Positions 11,769-18,473 of a stretch of DNA of 18,473 nt are shown here, piece after piece. The stretch spans positions 1-18,473 of the forward strand of contig JBFFNE010000060.1 in assembly GCA_041563315.1 (NCBI GenBank), given 5' to 3'. Every line of letters begins with the position of its first letter. Positions within the stretch are counted from its first letter, which is position 1. The notes under the pieces are model-generated. The model was not told the origin of the DNA, made no database searches, and saw only the letters and a list, made by a program, of their open reading frames with translations. Source of the DNA: JBFEYJ01 sp041563315 (GTDB lineage: Bacteria > Pseudomonadota > Gammaproteobacteria > Thiohalomonadales > Thiohalomonadaceae). Both the position numbers and the translations under genes were made by a program.

Positions 11769-13019
11769 ATGCAGACCTTTACCACCGTGTTCCTATTCAT
11801 GCTCCTACTCTCACTGGGTATCCAGTTGTGGCTTGTCCAGCGGCAGATCCGCCACGTTGCGGCCAACCGCGAGCGGGTGCCTGCGGCCTTTGCCGACGAC
11901 ATCACCATCCAGGATCACCAGAAGGCAGCCGACTACACGCTGAGCAAGGCCAGGCTGGGGCGGTTTGAAATGGTCTATGCCACACTGATTCTGCTCGGGC
12001 TGACCCTAGGTGGCGGGTTGCAGTGGCTGGATTCGCTATGGCGAGTGGCTGTGACAGGGGAGTTATGGATCGGTATCGGCTTTATCCTCTCAGTGTTTGT
12101 GGTGACCTCACTGCTGGATCTCCCGTTCAGCCTTTACCGTACCTTCCGCCTCGAGCAACGCTTCGGTTTCAATCGTATGACCGTCGGTCTGTTCATTGCC
12201 GATCTGTTCAAGCAAACCCTGCTCCTGTTGCTGCTCGGCGGCCCGCTCGCTGCCCTGGTGCTGTGGCTGATGGGCAGCATGGGCGAGCAGTGGTGGCTCT
12301 ATGTGTGGCTGGTATGGAGCGGCTTCAGCCTGCTAATGCTGTGGGCTTATCCGGCCGTCATTGCACCGCTGTTTAACAAGTTCAGTCCACTGGAGGATGA
12401 GGCGATGCGCCAGCGCATCGATGCCCTGTTACAGCGCTGCGGCTTCACCTCCAACGGCATTTTTGTCATGGACGGCTCGCGCCGTTCCAGTCATGGCAAC
12501 GCCTATTTCTCCGGCATGGGCAACAACAAACGGATCGTCTTTTTCGACACCCTGCTTAATAGCCTCAGTGGTGAGGAGATCGAAGCAGTACTGGCCCATG
12601 AGCTGGGCCACTTCCGCCGCAAGCACGTGCGCAAGCGCCTGATCCTGATGATGGGGATGAGTCTTGCCGGCCTTGCCCTGCTCGGCTGGTTGATTCAACA
12701 GGAGTGGTTCTTCCACGGTCTGGGCGTCGGCGAACCCTCCACCCACGCCGCCCTGGTGCTGTTTTTACTGGTGATGCCGGTGTTCACCTTCTTCATCCAA
12801 CCGGTGATGGCCCTGTTCATGCGAAAACATGAGTTCGAAGCGGACGATTTTGCCGCCGAGCATGCCAGCGCGAGTGATCTGATCCACGCACTGGTCAAGC
12901 TCTATCAGGAGAATGCCAGTACCCTGACGCCCGACCCGCTCTACTCGGCGTTCCACGACACCCATCCGCCGGCGCCTGTGCGCATCAGCCACTTGTTGAC
13001 TAAACTTGAATCCGCATAA
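11769..13019 (+). CDS. M48 family (Ste24/CAAX protease-like) membrane zinc metalloprotease
   Basis: A 416-residue integral membrane protease of the Ste24 type. The zinc-binding HELGH is at residues 277-281 (VLAHELGHFRRKH), and the third-ligand region HEFEADDFA is at 354-362. FVMDGSRRSSHGNAYFSGMG precedes the active site, as is typical of bacterial Ste24 homologues. Hydrophobic segments occur at the N-terminus (TVFLFMLLLSLGIQLWLV), around residues 60-80, 100-120, 145-170 and 175-200, and after the HELGH motif. I chose the ATG at 11769 because it directly precedes the first membrane helix; an in-frame start at 11706 would overlap the orn 5' end. It probably degrades or processes membrane proteins. 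It is followed 18 bp later by the cytochrome gene. Confidence 0.92.
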   Translation: MQTFTTVFLFMLLLSLGIQLWLVQRQIRHVAANRERVPAAFADDITIQDHQKAADYTLSKARLGRFEMVYATLILLGLTLGGGLQWLDSLWRVAVTGELWIGIGFILSVFVVTSLLDLPFSLYRTFRLEQRFGFNRMTVGLFIADLFKQTLLLLLLGGPLAALVLWLMGSMGEQWWLYVWLVWSGFSLLMLWAYPAVIAPLFNKFSPLEDEAMRQRIDALLQRCGFTSNGIFVMDGSRRSSHGNAYFSGMGNNKRIVFFDTLLNSLSGEEIEAVLAHELGHFRRKHVRKRLILMMGMSLAGLALLGWLIQQEWFFHGLGVGEPSTHAALVLFLLVMPVFTFFIQPVMALFMRKHEFEADDFAAEHASASDLIHALVKLYQENASTLTPDPLYSAFHDTHPPAPVRISHLLTKLESA

Positions 13020-13037
13020 CAATTGCAGGTAAACACG

Positions 13038-13352
13038 ATGAAAAAACGTTTCATACCGACCCTTGTTGCGACCTTCCTTTGCGGAATGTTGCTTTCTTCC
13101 GCCGGCCAGGCGGCCGACTGGCAGCGCGGTGAACAGCTGCACAACAGTCAGTGCATAGCCTGTCACGCCTCGCGCTTCGGCGACAACGGTGCGGAGATCT
13201 ACACCCGCCCCAACCGCCGTGTACAGAGCTTTGAAGGGCTACAGCGCCAGGTCAATCGCTGCAAGAACAATCTGCAAATCGTCTGGTTCGACGAGGATGT
13301 GGCCGACGTGGTCGCCTACCTCAACCGCACGTACTACAAGTTCGAACAATGA
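13038..13352 (+). CDS. Small periplasmic cytochrome c family protein, no Met axial ligand
   Basis: A 104-residue exported monohaem protein. A Sec signal peptide (MKKRFIPTLVATFLCGMLLS, cleavage near AGQA/AD) is followed by the haem-binding CIACH at residues 39-43. No Met or His occurs after H43, so the normal sixth ligand of class I cytochromes is missing. The C-terminal part (VNRCKNNLQIVWFDEDVADVVAYL) has a lone Cys75 and Asn77/78. It resembles the C-terminal region of SHP-type high-spin cytochromes, in which an Asn is the sixth ligand; that likeness is from memory. I chose the ATG at 13038, with CAGGT upstream, over a TTG at 13023. The stop overlaps the phhB start by 4 bp. The electron partner is unknown. 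Confidence 0.88.
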   Translation: MKKRFIPTLVATFLCGMLLSSAGQAADWQRGEQLHNSQCIACHASRFGDNGAEIYTRPNRRVQSFEGLQRQVNRCKNNLQIVWFDEDVADVVAYLNRTYYKFEQ

Positions 13353-13696
13353 GAATGACGCCCCTCGCCCAGCAGCAATCCCTCACCCCCGACCAGGGGC
13401 TGGAGCGGCTGGCCGAGGATCAACTTCCGGGGCTGTTATCACAAGTATCAGGCTGGGAGCATACCCCGGATAGCCAAACTATCAGCAAGTCATTCAAGTT
13501 CGAGAACTATTATCAGACCATCGCTTTCGTCAATGCCGTGGCCTGGATCGCCCACGGGGAAGACCACCATCCCGATCTCGAAGTAGGGTATAATCGTTGC
13601 ACCGCACATTTCACCACCCATGCTGTCGGCGGCCTCTCCCTTAACGATTTTATCTCTGCCGCCAAGATAAACGCCCTCCTGCACAACCATTCATGA
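13349..13696 (+). CDS. phhB: Pterin-4a-carbinolamine dehydratase
   Basis: A 115-residue cytosolic enzyme that dehydrates 4a-hydroxytetrahydrobiopterin so that the pterin cofactor of aromatic amino acid hydroxylases can be recycled. The motif HGEDHHPDLEVGYNRCTAHF, then TTHAVGGLSLND, matches the PCD/DCoH active site with its two adjacent His. The more usual HHPDW is HHPDL here. The family length is about 100-120. No phenylalanine hydroxylase gene (phhA) is in the window, so it may serve another pterin process; some family members have been linked to molybdopterin. It is coupled to the cytochrome gene by an ATGA overlap, and rsgA follows after 40 bp. Confidence 0.94.
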   Translation: MRMTPLAQQQSLTPDQGLERLAEDQLPGLLSQVSGWEHTPDSQTISKSFKFENYYQTIAFVNAVAWIAHGEDHHPDLEVGYNRCTAHFTTHAVGGLSLNDFISAAKINALLHNHS

Positions 13697-13736
13697 GCCA
13701 TCCCGCAACACACACAGCAACAACAAGAAGGATTAG

Positions 13737-14753
13737 ATGGCCAAACGCAAACTGAACCGCCGCCAGCAGTGGCGTGTGGAAAAAATTCAAGAAGAGCGGC
13801 TGCAGCGTGCCGAACGCAAGCAGGCCCGAGCCGCTGATAAAACCCTTGTTTCCGGTAGTGCACTGGGTGAGGAGCAGGAAGGACTGGTGATTGCCAGTTA
13901 CGGCGCCAGCCTGGAGATTGAGGGCCGTGAGGGCAGGTTGGTACGCTGCCAGTTGCGCCAAAACCTGCCCCTGCTGGTGGTCGGTGATCGGGTCATATGG
14001 CAACCCGCTGGCGAAGGGGGTGTAGTCACTGCCCAGCTGGCGCGTCACTCCCAACTGGCGCGCCCCGATGCCCTTGGTGCAATGAAAGCGCTGGCGGCAA
14101 ATATCGACCAGATCCTGGTGGTGGCCGCCCCTGCTCCGCTCTACAGTCCCGACCTCATCAACCAGTACCTGGCTGCCGCCGAGCTCACCGGCATCTCACC
14201 CTTACTGGTATTCAACAAAATCGATCTCATCGATGAGCAGAATCGCAAACAGGTCGAAGCCCTGCTCGAGATTTATCGACGCATCGGTTACCCGGTTATC
14301 ACTGCCAGCACCAAGCGTGAGCACGGCCTGGAGACCCTGATCGAACAACTTAGAGAACATACCAGTGTTTTCGTTGGACAGTCCGGCGTGGGAAAATCCT
14401 CCCTGGTGCAGGCCCTGCTGCCGGAAACCCGCATCCATGTCGGTGAGCTATCGACACAGAGCGGCCTTGGCCAGCACACCACCAGCACCGCCCGTCTATA
14501 CCACCTTCCCAGCGGCGGGAGAGTCATCGACTCGCCCGGCGTGCGCGAATTCCGTCTCTGGCCTATGTCACGGCAAGAGCTCGCGCAAGGCTTCATCGAA
14601 TTCCATCCCTACCTCGGACACTGCAAGTTCCGTGACTGCACGCACCAGCATGAGCCCGGCTGTGCCTTGCTGCAAGCACTGGCCAGCGGCAACATCAGCC
14701 CACGGCGACTTGAAAGTTATTTGAAGATCGCAAAACAGATAGAAGAGGCGTAG
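13737..14753 (+). CDS. rsgA: Ribosome small subunit-dependent GTPase A
   Basis: A circularly permuted GTPase that helps late maturation of the 30S subunit. The 338 residues are typical. The basic N-terminus (MAKRKLNRRQQWRVEKIQEE) is followed by an OB-fold domain (about 45-115). The GTPase motifs come in permuted order: NKID (about 159-162), P-loop GQSGVGKSS (about 214-222), then DSPGVREF. The C-terminal zinc knuckle is CKFRDCTHQHEPGC from about residue 295. AAGGA lies 6 bp before the ATG. The tandem heptamer array begins at the stop codon, whose last two bases are already in phase with the repeat. Proximity to orn matches the arrangement known from many gammaproteobacteria, with three genes inserted between. 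Confidence 0.97.
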   Translation: MAKRKLNRRQQWRVEKIQEERLQRAERKQARAADKTLVSGSALGEEQEGLVIASYGASLEIEGREGRLVRCQLRQNLPLLVVGDRVIWQPAGEGGVVTAQLARHSQLARPDALGAMKALAANIDQILVVAAPAPLYSPDLINQYLAAAELTGISPLLVFNKIDLIDEQNRKQVEALLEIYRRIGYPVITASTKREHGLETLIEQLREHTSVFVGQSGVGKSSLVQALLPETRIHVGELSTQSGLGQHTTSTARLYHLPSGGRVIDSPGVREFRLWPMSRQELAQGFIEFHPYLGHCKFRDCTHQHEPGCALLQALASGNISPRRLESYLKIAKQIEEA

Positions 14754-14858
14754 TCGTCAGTCGTCAGTCGTCAGTCGTCAGTCGTCAGTCGTCAGTCGTC
14801 AGTCGTCAGTCGTCAGTCGTCAGTCGTCAGTCGTCAGTCGTCAGTCGTCAGTCGTCAG
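14754..14858. repeat. Tandem repeat (TCGTCAG) x15, perfect
   Basis: Fifteen consecutive identical 7-bp units span 105 bp, with partial units at both ends (AG of the rsgA stop at 14752-14753, and TCG at 14859-14861). There is no sequence drift, which indicates recent expansion by slippage and probably variable copy number. A 7-bp unit is not a multiple of three. The array lies wholly outside reading frames, between the convergent genes rsgA (+) and recR (-). Confidence 0.97.
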
Positions 14859-14924
14859 TCGCTGGATTGTCTTCCCATCTAACCGAACGTCGAAATCTTT
14901 TTTTCTGACAACTGAACACTGGTT
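14859..14924. other. Spacer between heptamer array and recR stop
   Basis: AT-rich, with a run of seven T (near 14897-14905) in the rsgA direction but no stem immediately before it. It could give weak termination if the repeat array folds. I do not call a terminator. Confidence 0.3.
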
Positions 14925-15518
14925 TTATATTTCCCGCCGACCGGTAAAGGCGTGCGACAGGGTGCCGCCATCCACGTATTCCAGTTCACCGCCGAGGGGG
15001 ACGCCGTGCGCGATACGGGTAACCCGGATACCACGACTGTGAACCATCTCGGAGATATAGTGGGCTGTGGCCTCACCCTCGACAGTGGGGTTGGTGGCGA
15101 GGATCACCTCGGCGATCTCGCCGCTGTCGAGCCGCTGTGCCAGCAGGTCAAGACCGATGTCCTCCGGGCCGATGCCATCGAGTGGCGAGAGGTGCCCCAT
15201 GAGGACGAAATAGCGCCCTTGATAGACGCTGGTGTGCTCAATCGCTTCTACGTCAGAGGGTGACTCAACCACGCACAGCAGGCTGGCATCACGCCTTTCG
15301 CTGCGACAGATAGGACACAACTCATTCTCGCTCAGGGTACGACAGCGGCTGCAATGGCCAACCTTCTCAACCGCCTCCTGCAAAGCGGCGCCCAGCTGCA
15401 GCGCGCCTTCACGGTCGCGCTCAAGCAGGTGGTAGGCCATGCGCTGAGCAGACTTTGGTCCAACCCCGGGCAGCACCCGCAGGGCTTCGACCAAACGACC
15501 GATCAGTGGTGTCGACAT
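14925..15518 (-). CDS. recR: Recombination mediator protein RecR
   Basis: It works with RecO (and RecF) to load RecA on single-stranded DNA gaps. The 197 residues equal the family length. The helix-hairpin-helix LPGVGPKSAQRMAYHLL is at about 17-33. The zinc finger HCSRCRTLSENELCPIC follows, and a Toprim domain begins at LLCVVESPSDVEAIE and includes ATNPTVEGEATAHYI. The C-terminal RIAHGVPLGGELEYVDGGTL is diagnostic. TGAGG lies 7 bp before the ATG. The gene is 9 bp after ybaB in the conserved dnaX-ybaB-recR operon order. Confidence 0.98.
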   Translation of the reverse strand: MSTPLIGRLVEALRVLPGVGPKSAQRMAYHLLERDREGALQLGAALQEAVEKVGHCSRCRTLSENELCPICRSERRDASLLCVVESPSDVEAIEHTSVYQGRYFVLMGHLSPLDGIGPEDIGLDLLAQRLDSGEIAEVILATNPTVEGEATAHYISEMVHSRGIRVTRIAHGVPLGGELEYVDGGTLSHAFTGRREI

Positions 15519-15527
15519 AAGAAAACC

Positions 15528-15851
15528 TCAGAACGGCAGTTTCATACCGCCGGGTAGATTGAGGCCGGAGGTCAATCCTCCCATCTTCTCCTGTGTGACT
15601 TGTTCCAACTGACGTACGGCATCGTTGACCGCTGCCGCGATCAGGTCTTCAAGCATCTCCTTGTCGTCACCCATCAGGCTATCATCGATACTCACTCGCT
15701 TCAGGTCATGACGCCCGGTCATCACGACCTTGACCATACCGCCACCGGCCTGACCGTTTACTTCCATATTGGCCAGTTCTTCCTGCGCACGCTCCATATC
15801 CGCCTGCATCTTCTGCGCCTGCTTCATCAGGTTGCCAAGTCCGCCTTTCAT
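15528..15851 (-). CDS. ybaB: Nucleoid-associated protein YbaB/EbfC
   Basis: A small dimeric DNA-binding protein (107 residues, family norm about 109) that coats the nucleoid. MKGGLGNLMKQAQKMQADME and the following helix, the beta part GGGMVKVVMTGRHDLKRVSI, and the helix EDLIAAAVNDAVRQLEQV are typical. The C-terminus is rich in Gly and Met (GGLTSGLNLPGG). GAGGTG lies about 6 bp before the ATG. It sits between dnaX and recR, as in E. coli, suggesting co-transcription. Confidence 0.97.
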   Translation of the reverse strand: MKGGLGNLMKQAQKMQADMERAQEELANMEVNGQAGGGMVKVVMTGRHDLKRVSIDDSLMGDDKEMLEDLIAAAVNDAVRQLEQVTQEKMGGLTSGLNLPGGMKLPF

Positions 15852-16006
15852 GGATTCACCTCTGTTTTTTCAATTAACTCATAAGTACCAGATACGAGAG
15901 ACAAGGGACAAGATTCGAGGGGAGTTGCTCGCTGCGCTCGCGGTTATGTAGAAAAACCTTGCGCATGCAACCCCTCGTCTCTTTACCCCCGAATCTCGCC
16001 CCTGCT
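15852..16006. repeat. Spacer dnaX-ybaB with nested inverted repeats
   Basis: This 155-bp spacer is unusually long for the dnaX-ybaB junction. CGAGGGG-AG-TTGC (15916-15928) is complementary to GCAACCCCTCG (15967-15977) apart from a 2-base bulge. A second, outer pair is AGATTCG-A-GGGG (15911-15922) with CCCCCGAATCT (about 15986-15996). GACAAGGGACAAG is a short direct repeat near 15899. The hairpins could attenuate or process the message inside the operon. No gene is visible. Confidence 0.5.
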
Positions 16007-17704
16007 TTATTCCGTGGGGCGTATCGAGCCTGGCTCGATCTCGCCGTCAAAGTGCTCCAGGATCGATTGCAGAGCCGGGTCACTATGGACTGCCGCCTCT
16101 GCCGCCTCCTGTCTTGCTACCTGCTGCTCCTTACGTAACTTCTGCGGGCTCGCCGCCTGGGGTTCGGCACTATCGAACTGTAACCGCATCTTGCGGCCGA
16201 AATACATCTCAAGGGCCTGTGACAGCCCTTCTTCCCACTTGGGATTGCGTAGGTGATGGCAGCCCGGTTCAAGTGCCAGCTCGATAAGATCCCCTTGATG
16301 CCGGATCAATGCAGAGTGTTCCGCCAGTTGGCGCGTCATTCCGCTCAGCGGTAGTTTGGCCACCAGTGAGGCCCATGCGGGCGCACCCTCGATAGGTTCT
16401 GCAGTCGCTCCGGGAGCTGGCTCAGGTGAAACCGGTTCGACCGCACCCATCGCTGCAGAGTCCGCCGCTGCCGGCTCCATCCGTGGCGACTCTTCTTTGA
16501 CCTGTCCCGGCACCGCCGCTTGCCTCAGCTCATCACCACCACGCCCAGCGCCGCTGGATCCGACTGTACCCGTAGGGGGCGCGGTTGTCGCCTCGCTTTC
16601 AGTGCGTGGCGCACTCCCGATCGCCGGCTGAAATGCCAGCATACGCAGCAGCACCATCTCGAAGCCACAGCGTGGATCTGGGGCCAGCGGCAAATCACGC
16701 CGGCCGATAATACCAATCTGGTAATAGAGCTGCACCTGCTCAAGACTCATCTGTGAGGCAAGTACGAGCAGCGCCTCACGATCGCCCATAGTGTCATCCA
16801 GCGCTGCCGGAACCTGCTGGGCCAATGCGAGACGCTGCAACAGCGTATTGAGCTCTGCCAGCACCCCGGCAAAGTCCGGCGACTGCTCAGCCAGCTGTCC
16901 TACCGCTGCCATCAGTCCCTCGCCATCGCCTTCGGCAAGGCGCTGCAATAGCGGCAACATTCGCTCTCGATCAATACTGCCCAGCATCTCCTGCATCTCG
17001 GCGGTGGTGACCTGGCCACCGCCATAGGCAATGGCCTGATCGAGCAGGCTCAATCCATCGCGCATCGAACCATCAGCGGCACGCGCCAGCGCATTCAATG
17101 CCGGGGCCTCCGCCACCACCCCTTCCTGCTGAAGAATGTGTGCCAGATGATCGCGAATCAGCTCCAGCGACAGGCGCTTGAGGTTGAACTGCAGACAGCG
17201 CGAAAGGATGGTTACCGGCAGCTTTTGCGGATCGGTGGTGGCAAGCAGAAACTTCACATGCGGCGGCGGCTCTTCCAGCGTCTTGAGCAGGGCATTGAAG
17301 CTATGGTTGGAGAGCATGTGAACCTCGTCGATGAGGTAGACCTTGTAGCGGCCCCGAGTGGGAGCGTATTGCACGTTATCCAGCAGCTCACGGGTGTCTT
17401 CCACCTTGGTGCGTGAGGCAGCATCCACCTCAATGAGGTCAACAAAGCGTCCCTCGTCGATCTCGCGACAGGTACTGCACACACCGCACGGGGTGGAGCT
17501 CATACCCTGCTCGCAGTTGATCGACTTGGCGAGAATGCGTGCCACCGATGTCTTACCCACCCCACGGGTACCGGTAAAGAGGAAAGCGTGGTGCAGGCGA
17601 TCATTGTCCAGCGCGTTAATCAGGGCGCGCAGCACATGCTTCTGCCCAACCATTTCGGGAAAATTACGCGGCCGCCATTTTCGCGCCAGGACCTGATAAC
17701 TCAT
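16007..17704 (-). CDS. dnaX: DNA polymerase III subunit gamma/tau
   Basis: Clamp-loader ATPase of the replicative polymerase, 566 residues. The conserved start MSYQVLARKWRPRNFPEMVG was chosen at 17704; an in-frame ATG at 17758 adds 18 unrelated residues. Walker A GTRGVGKTS is at 45-53. The zinc cysteines are C64, C73, C76 and C79. Walker B LIDEVHML is at about 124-131, and the SRC motif lies in LSRCLQF. Domain III ends around residue 370. A Pro/Ala/Glu-rich linker (about 375-440) follows, then a tau-type C-terminal domain (WASLVAKLPLSGMTRQLAEH to the end). I see no A6 or longer slippery run in the coding strand, so the E. coli-type frameshift that yields gamma is not evident. TATAAT lies at 17735-17740. 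It leads the ybaB-recR genes. Confidence 0.97.
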   Translation of the reverse strand: MSYQVLARKWRPRNFPEMVGQKHVLRALINALDNDRLHHAFLFTGTRGVGKTSVARILAKSINCEQGMSSTPCGVCSTCREIDEGRFVDLIEVDAASRTKVEDTRELLDNVQYAPTRGRYKVYLIDEVHMLSNHSFNALLKTLEEPPPHVKFLLATTDPQKLPVTILSRCLQFNLKRLSLELIRDHLAHILQQEGVVAEAPALNALARAADGSMRDGLSLLDQAIAYGGGQVTTAEMQEMLGSIDRERMLPLLQRLAEGDGEGLMAAVGQLAEQSPDFAGVLAELNTLLQRLALAQQVPAALDDTMGDREALLVLASQMSLEQVQLYYQIGIIGRRDLPLAPDPRCGFEMVLLRMLAFQPAIGSAPRTESEATTAPPTGTVGSSGAGRGGDELRQAAVPGQVKEESPRMEPAAADSAAMGAVEPVSPEPAPGATAEPIEGAPAWASLVAKLPLSGMTRQLAEHSALIRHQGDLIELALEPGCHHLRNPKWEEGLSQALEMYFGRKMRLQFDSAEPQAASPQKLRKEQQVARQEAAEAAVHSDPALQSILEHFDGEIEPGSIRPTE

Positions 17705-17734
17705 GCCGTTGCTCCAAACTCCACCAAGTGAGGG

Positions 17735-17740
17735 ATTATA
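17735..17740 (-). promoter_or_regulatory. Putative dnaX -10 box
   Basis: The minus strand reads GCGTTATAATCCC, a perfect TATAAT 30 bp before the dnaX ATG, with GGAG 8 bp before the start codon. The -35 region is poor. Confidence 0.5.
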
Positions 17741-17877
17741 ACGCAGAGTGGGTATCACAGGGAGGAGTTAAGACGAATGATGGATGACTCGCCTGCCTTA
17801 TATCCGCGTGGCCGGACTGAAGCTGCTGAAAGGCCAGCGATGCCGCCTCTGGTATTGATGAGGGTGGGTAAATTAAG

Positions 17878-17992
17878 GGTGGCAACCTGCACCAGCCACA
17901 CCCCGGCGCCCGAGTCCACCGCTGCGGCTGCTCCCTTCCGGGCCTGACCGGGTTCACGGTATATCGTCGCGAGGGGACCAATGCAGGTCACC
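17878..17992 (-). ncRNA. ffs: Signal recognition particle 4.5S RNA
   Basis: The minus strand carries the SRP domain IV core GGTCAGGCCCGGAAGGGAGC followed by AGCC, with the GGAA tetraloop and the conserved asymmetric and symmetric loops that bind Ffh. The outer stem is visible: GGTGACCTGCA at the 5' side (from about 17992) pairs with TGCAGGTTGCCACC at the 3' side (to about 17878). An inner stem has CCCCTCG opposite the CGGGCGCCGGGG side. The total of about 115 nt fits the bacterial small SRP RNA. It lies upstream of dnaX in the same orientation, a neighbourhood seen in other gammaproteobacteria. The ends are set from pairing and may be off by a few bases. Confidence 0.93.
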
Positions 17993-18040
17993 ATTGAAAC
18001 TTGTCGCCGGGACACCATTGAGATGCCTGGCAAGCGCGTA

Positions 18041-18046
18041 ATCATA
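18041..18046 (-). promoter_or_regulatory. Putative -10 box of ffs
   Basis: The minus strand reads GGTATGATTACGCGC, with TATGAT about 49 bp before the mature 5' end. If it is used, a leader of roughly 40 nt would need removal, as RNase P does for the 4.5S precursor in E. coli. No good -35 is seen. Confidence 0.35.
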
Positions 18047-18175
18047 CCAGACCTGCCCCTTCTGTACTATTGCATTTAAGTTGCTATACCTACCTAGTGT
18101 CCTGCTGATGTATGGATCCGGCCCAAGGCCCGCACCCCTACCCGCCCCCATCGCATTCGAGAGGAGTGATCTCCA
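18047..18175. other. Divergent spacer between ffs and the EF-hand gene
   Basis: It contains the TATACC-like sequence at 18085-18090 and a C-rich run near 18129-18150. A clear Shine-Dalgarno, GAGAGGAG, lies at about 18160-18167, 9 bp before the EF-hand ATG. I see no gene and no convincing promoter for the + strand gene. Confidence 0.4.
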
Positions 18176-18472
18176 ATGAACCTGAAAAAACCTGTCCCGA
18201 TTTTACTGTCCGTTCTTCTGCTGTCGACCAGCGTCTACGCCGCCGAGGGGGAACCGTTTATTTTCGAGGAGCTCGATCTTGACCACAACGGCGCCATCAG
18301 CCGCGAAGAGGCCAATGTGCGCATGGATCTGGTTGAGAACTTCGACACCATCGATACCAACGGCAATGGTTCGCTATCGGTAGATGAGTATACGGCCTAC
18401 CACAACAAAGGGCGTCTGGTTCCCGAAGAGGTCGAGGTACCTGAGCCCGGTTCTGCCCCGCTTCGTCGCTGA
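18176..18472 (+). CDS. Secreted EF-hand calcium-binding protein
   Basis: A 98-residue exported protein. A Sec signal peptide (MNLKKPVPILLSVLLLSTSV, cleavage after about A22) is followed by two EF-hand loops. Loop 1 is D34-LDHNGAISRE-E45, with the usual acidic residues at loop positions 1, 3, 5 and 12. Loop 2 is D60-TNGNGSLSVD-E71, also canonical. The C-terminus is an acidic Pro/Glu/Val tail (VPEEVEVPEPGSAPL). It would bind two Ca2+ in the periplasm or outside the cell; no enzyme domain is attached. It is complete, ending one base before the window edge, with a strong ribosome-binding site. The function beyond Ca2+ binding is unknown. Confidence 0.9.
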   Translation: MNLKKPVPILLSVLLLSTSVYAAEGEPFIFEELDLDHNGAISREEANVRMDLVENFDTIDTNGNGSLSVDEYTAYHNKGRLVPEEVEVPEPGSAPLRR

Positions 18473-18473
18473 G

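Noticed and set aside
14754..14858. CRISPR array
   Set aside because: The units are 7 bp with no spacers between them; it is a simple tandem repeat.
17755..18045. Short minus-strand frames over the dnaX upstream region
   Set aside because: They overlap the SRP RNA, whose conserved core and stem explain the sequence better.

Overview
The window looks like a core chromosomal segment of a gammaproteobacterium. The evidence is the dnaX-ybaB-recR cluster with an SRP 4.5S RNA gene just upstream, the divergent orn / rsgA neighbourhood, the prmB and hemN block beside aroC and an HcaT-like transporter, and E. coli-like Mog and HemN sequences. The intergenic spaces are full of dispersed palindromic repeats. 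With hemN and Mog present, a facultative or anaerobic lifestyle is plausible. Assignment to a sulfur-oxidising or purple sulfur lineage is only a guess.

Layout. (1) 1-949: a LysR-type regulator (+) preceded by two dyad operators, one a perfect 11+11 bp palindrome covering its -10 box and leader. (2) 950-1446: a 497-bp gap made of duplicated debris: a degenerate copy of the lysR 3' end, REP/REPIN-like palindromes, and a degenerate 5' copy of the next gene. (3) 1447-1968: an unrecognised 173-residue protein. (4) 1969-2220: two nested families of inverted repeats. (5) 2221-4716 (-): MFS transporter and aroC. (6) 4717-4943: a second pair of the same inverted repeats. (7) 4944-8119 (-): hemN with a small unknown partner gene, then prmB and mog. 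(8) 8247-10913: a complete AmmeMemoRadiSam system, with the radical SAM gene (-) divergent from the MEMO-AMMECR1 pair (+). (9) 10914-11141: palindromic repeats between convergent genes. (10) 11142-14753: orn (-), divergent from a + strand run encoding a Ste24-type protease, a small c-type cytochrome, PhhB and RsgA. (11) 14754-14858: fifteen perfect copies of a 7-bp tandem repeat touching the rsgA stop. (12) 14925-17704 (-): recR, ybaB, dnaX, then ffs (4.5S RNA, -). (13) 18176-18472: a secreted EF-hand protein (+).

How the genes relate: most are housekeeping (chorismate, haem, molybdenum cofactor, ribosome maturation and L3 methylation, RNA turnover, replication and recombination, SRP). The best candidate for a poorly understood system is AmmeMemoRadiSam: all three genes are present and intact, with key motifs visible. 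The other open items are the hemN-linked 81-residue protein, the unrecognised 173-residue protein with a relic of a paralogue beside it, and a small periplasmic cytochrome c that has no Met or His available as sixth haem ligand.
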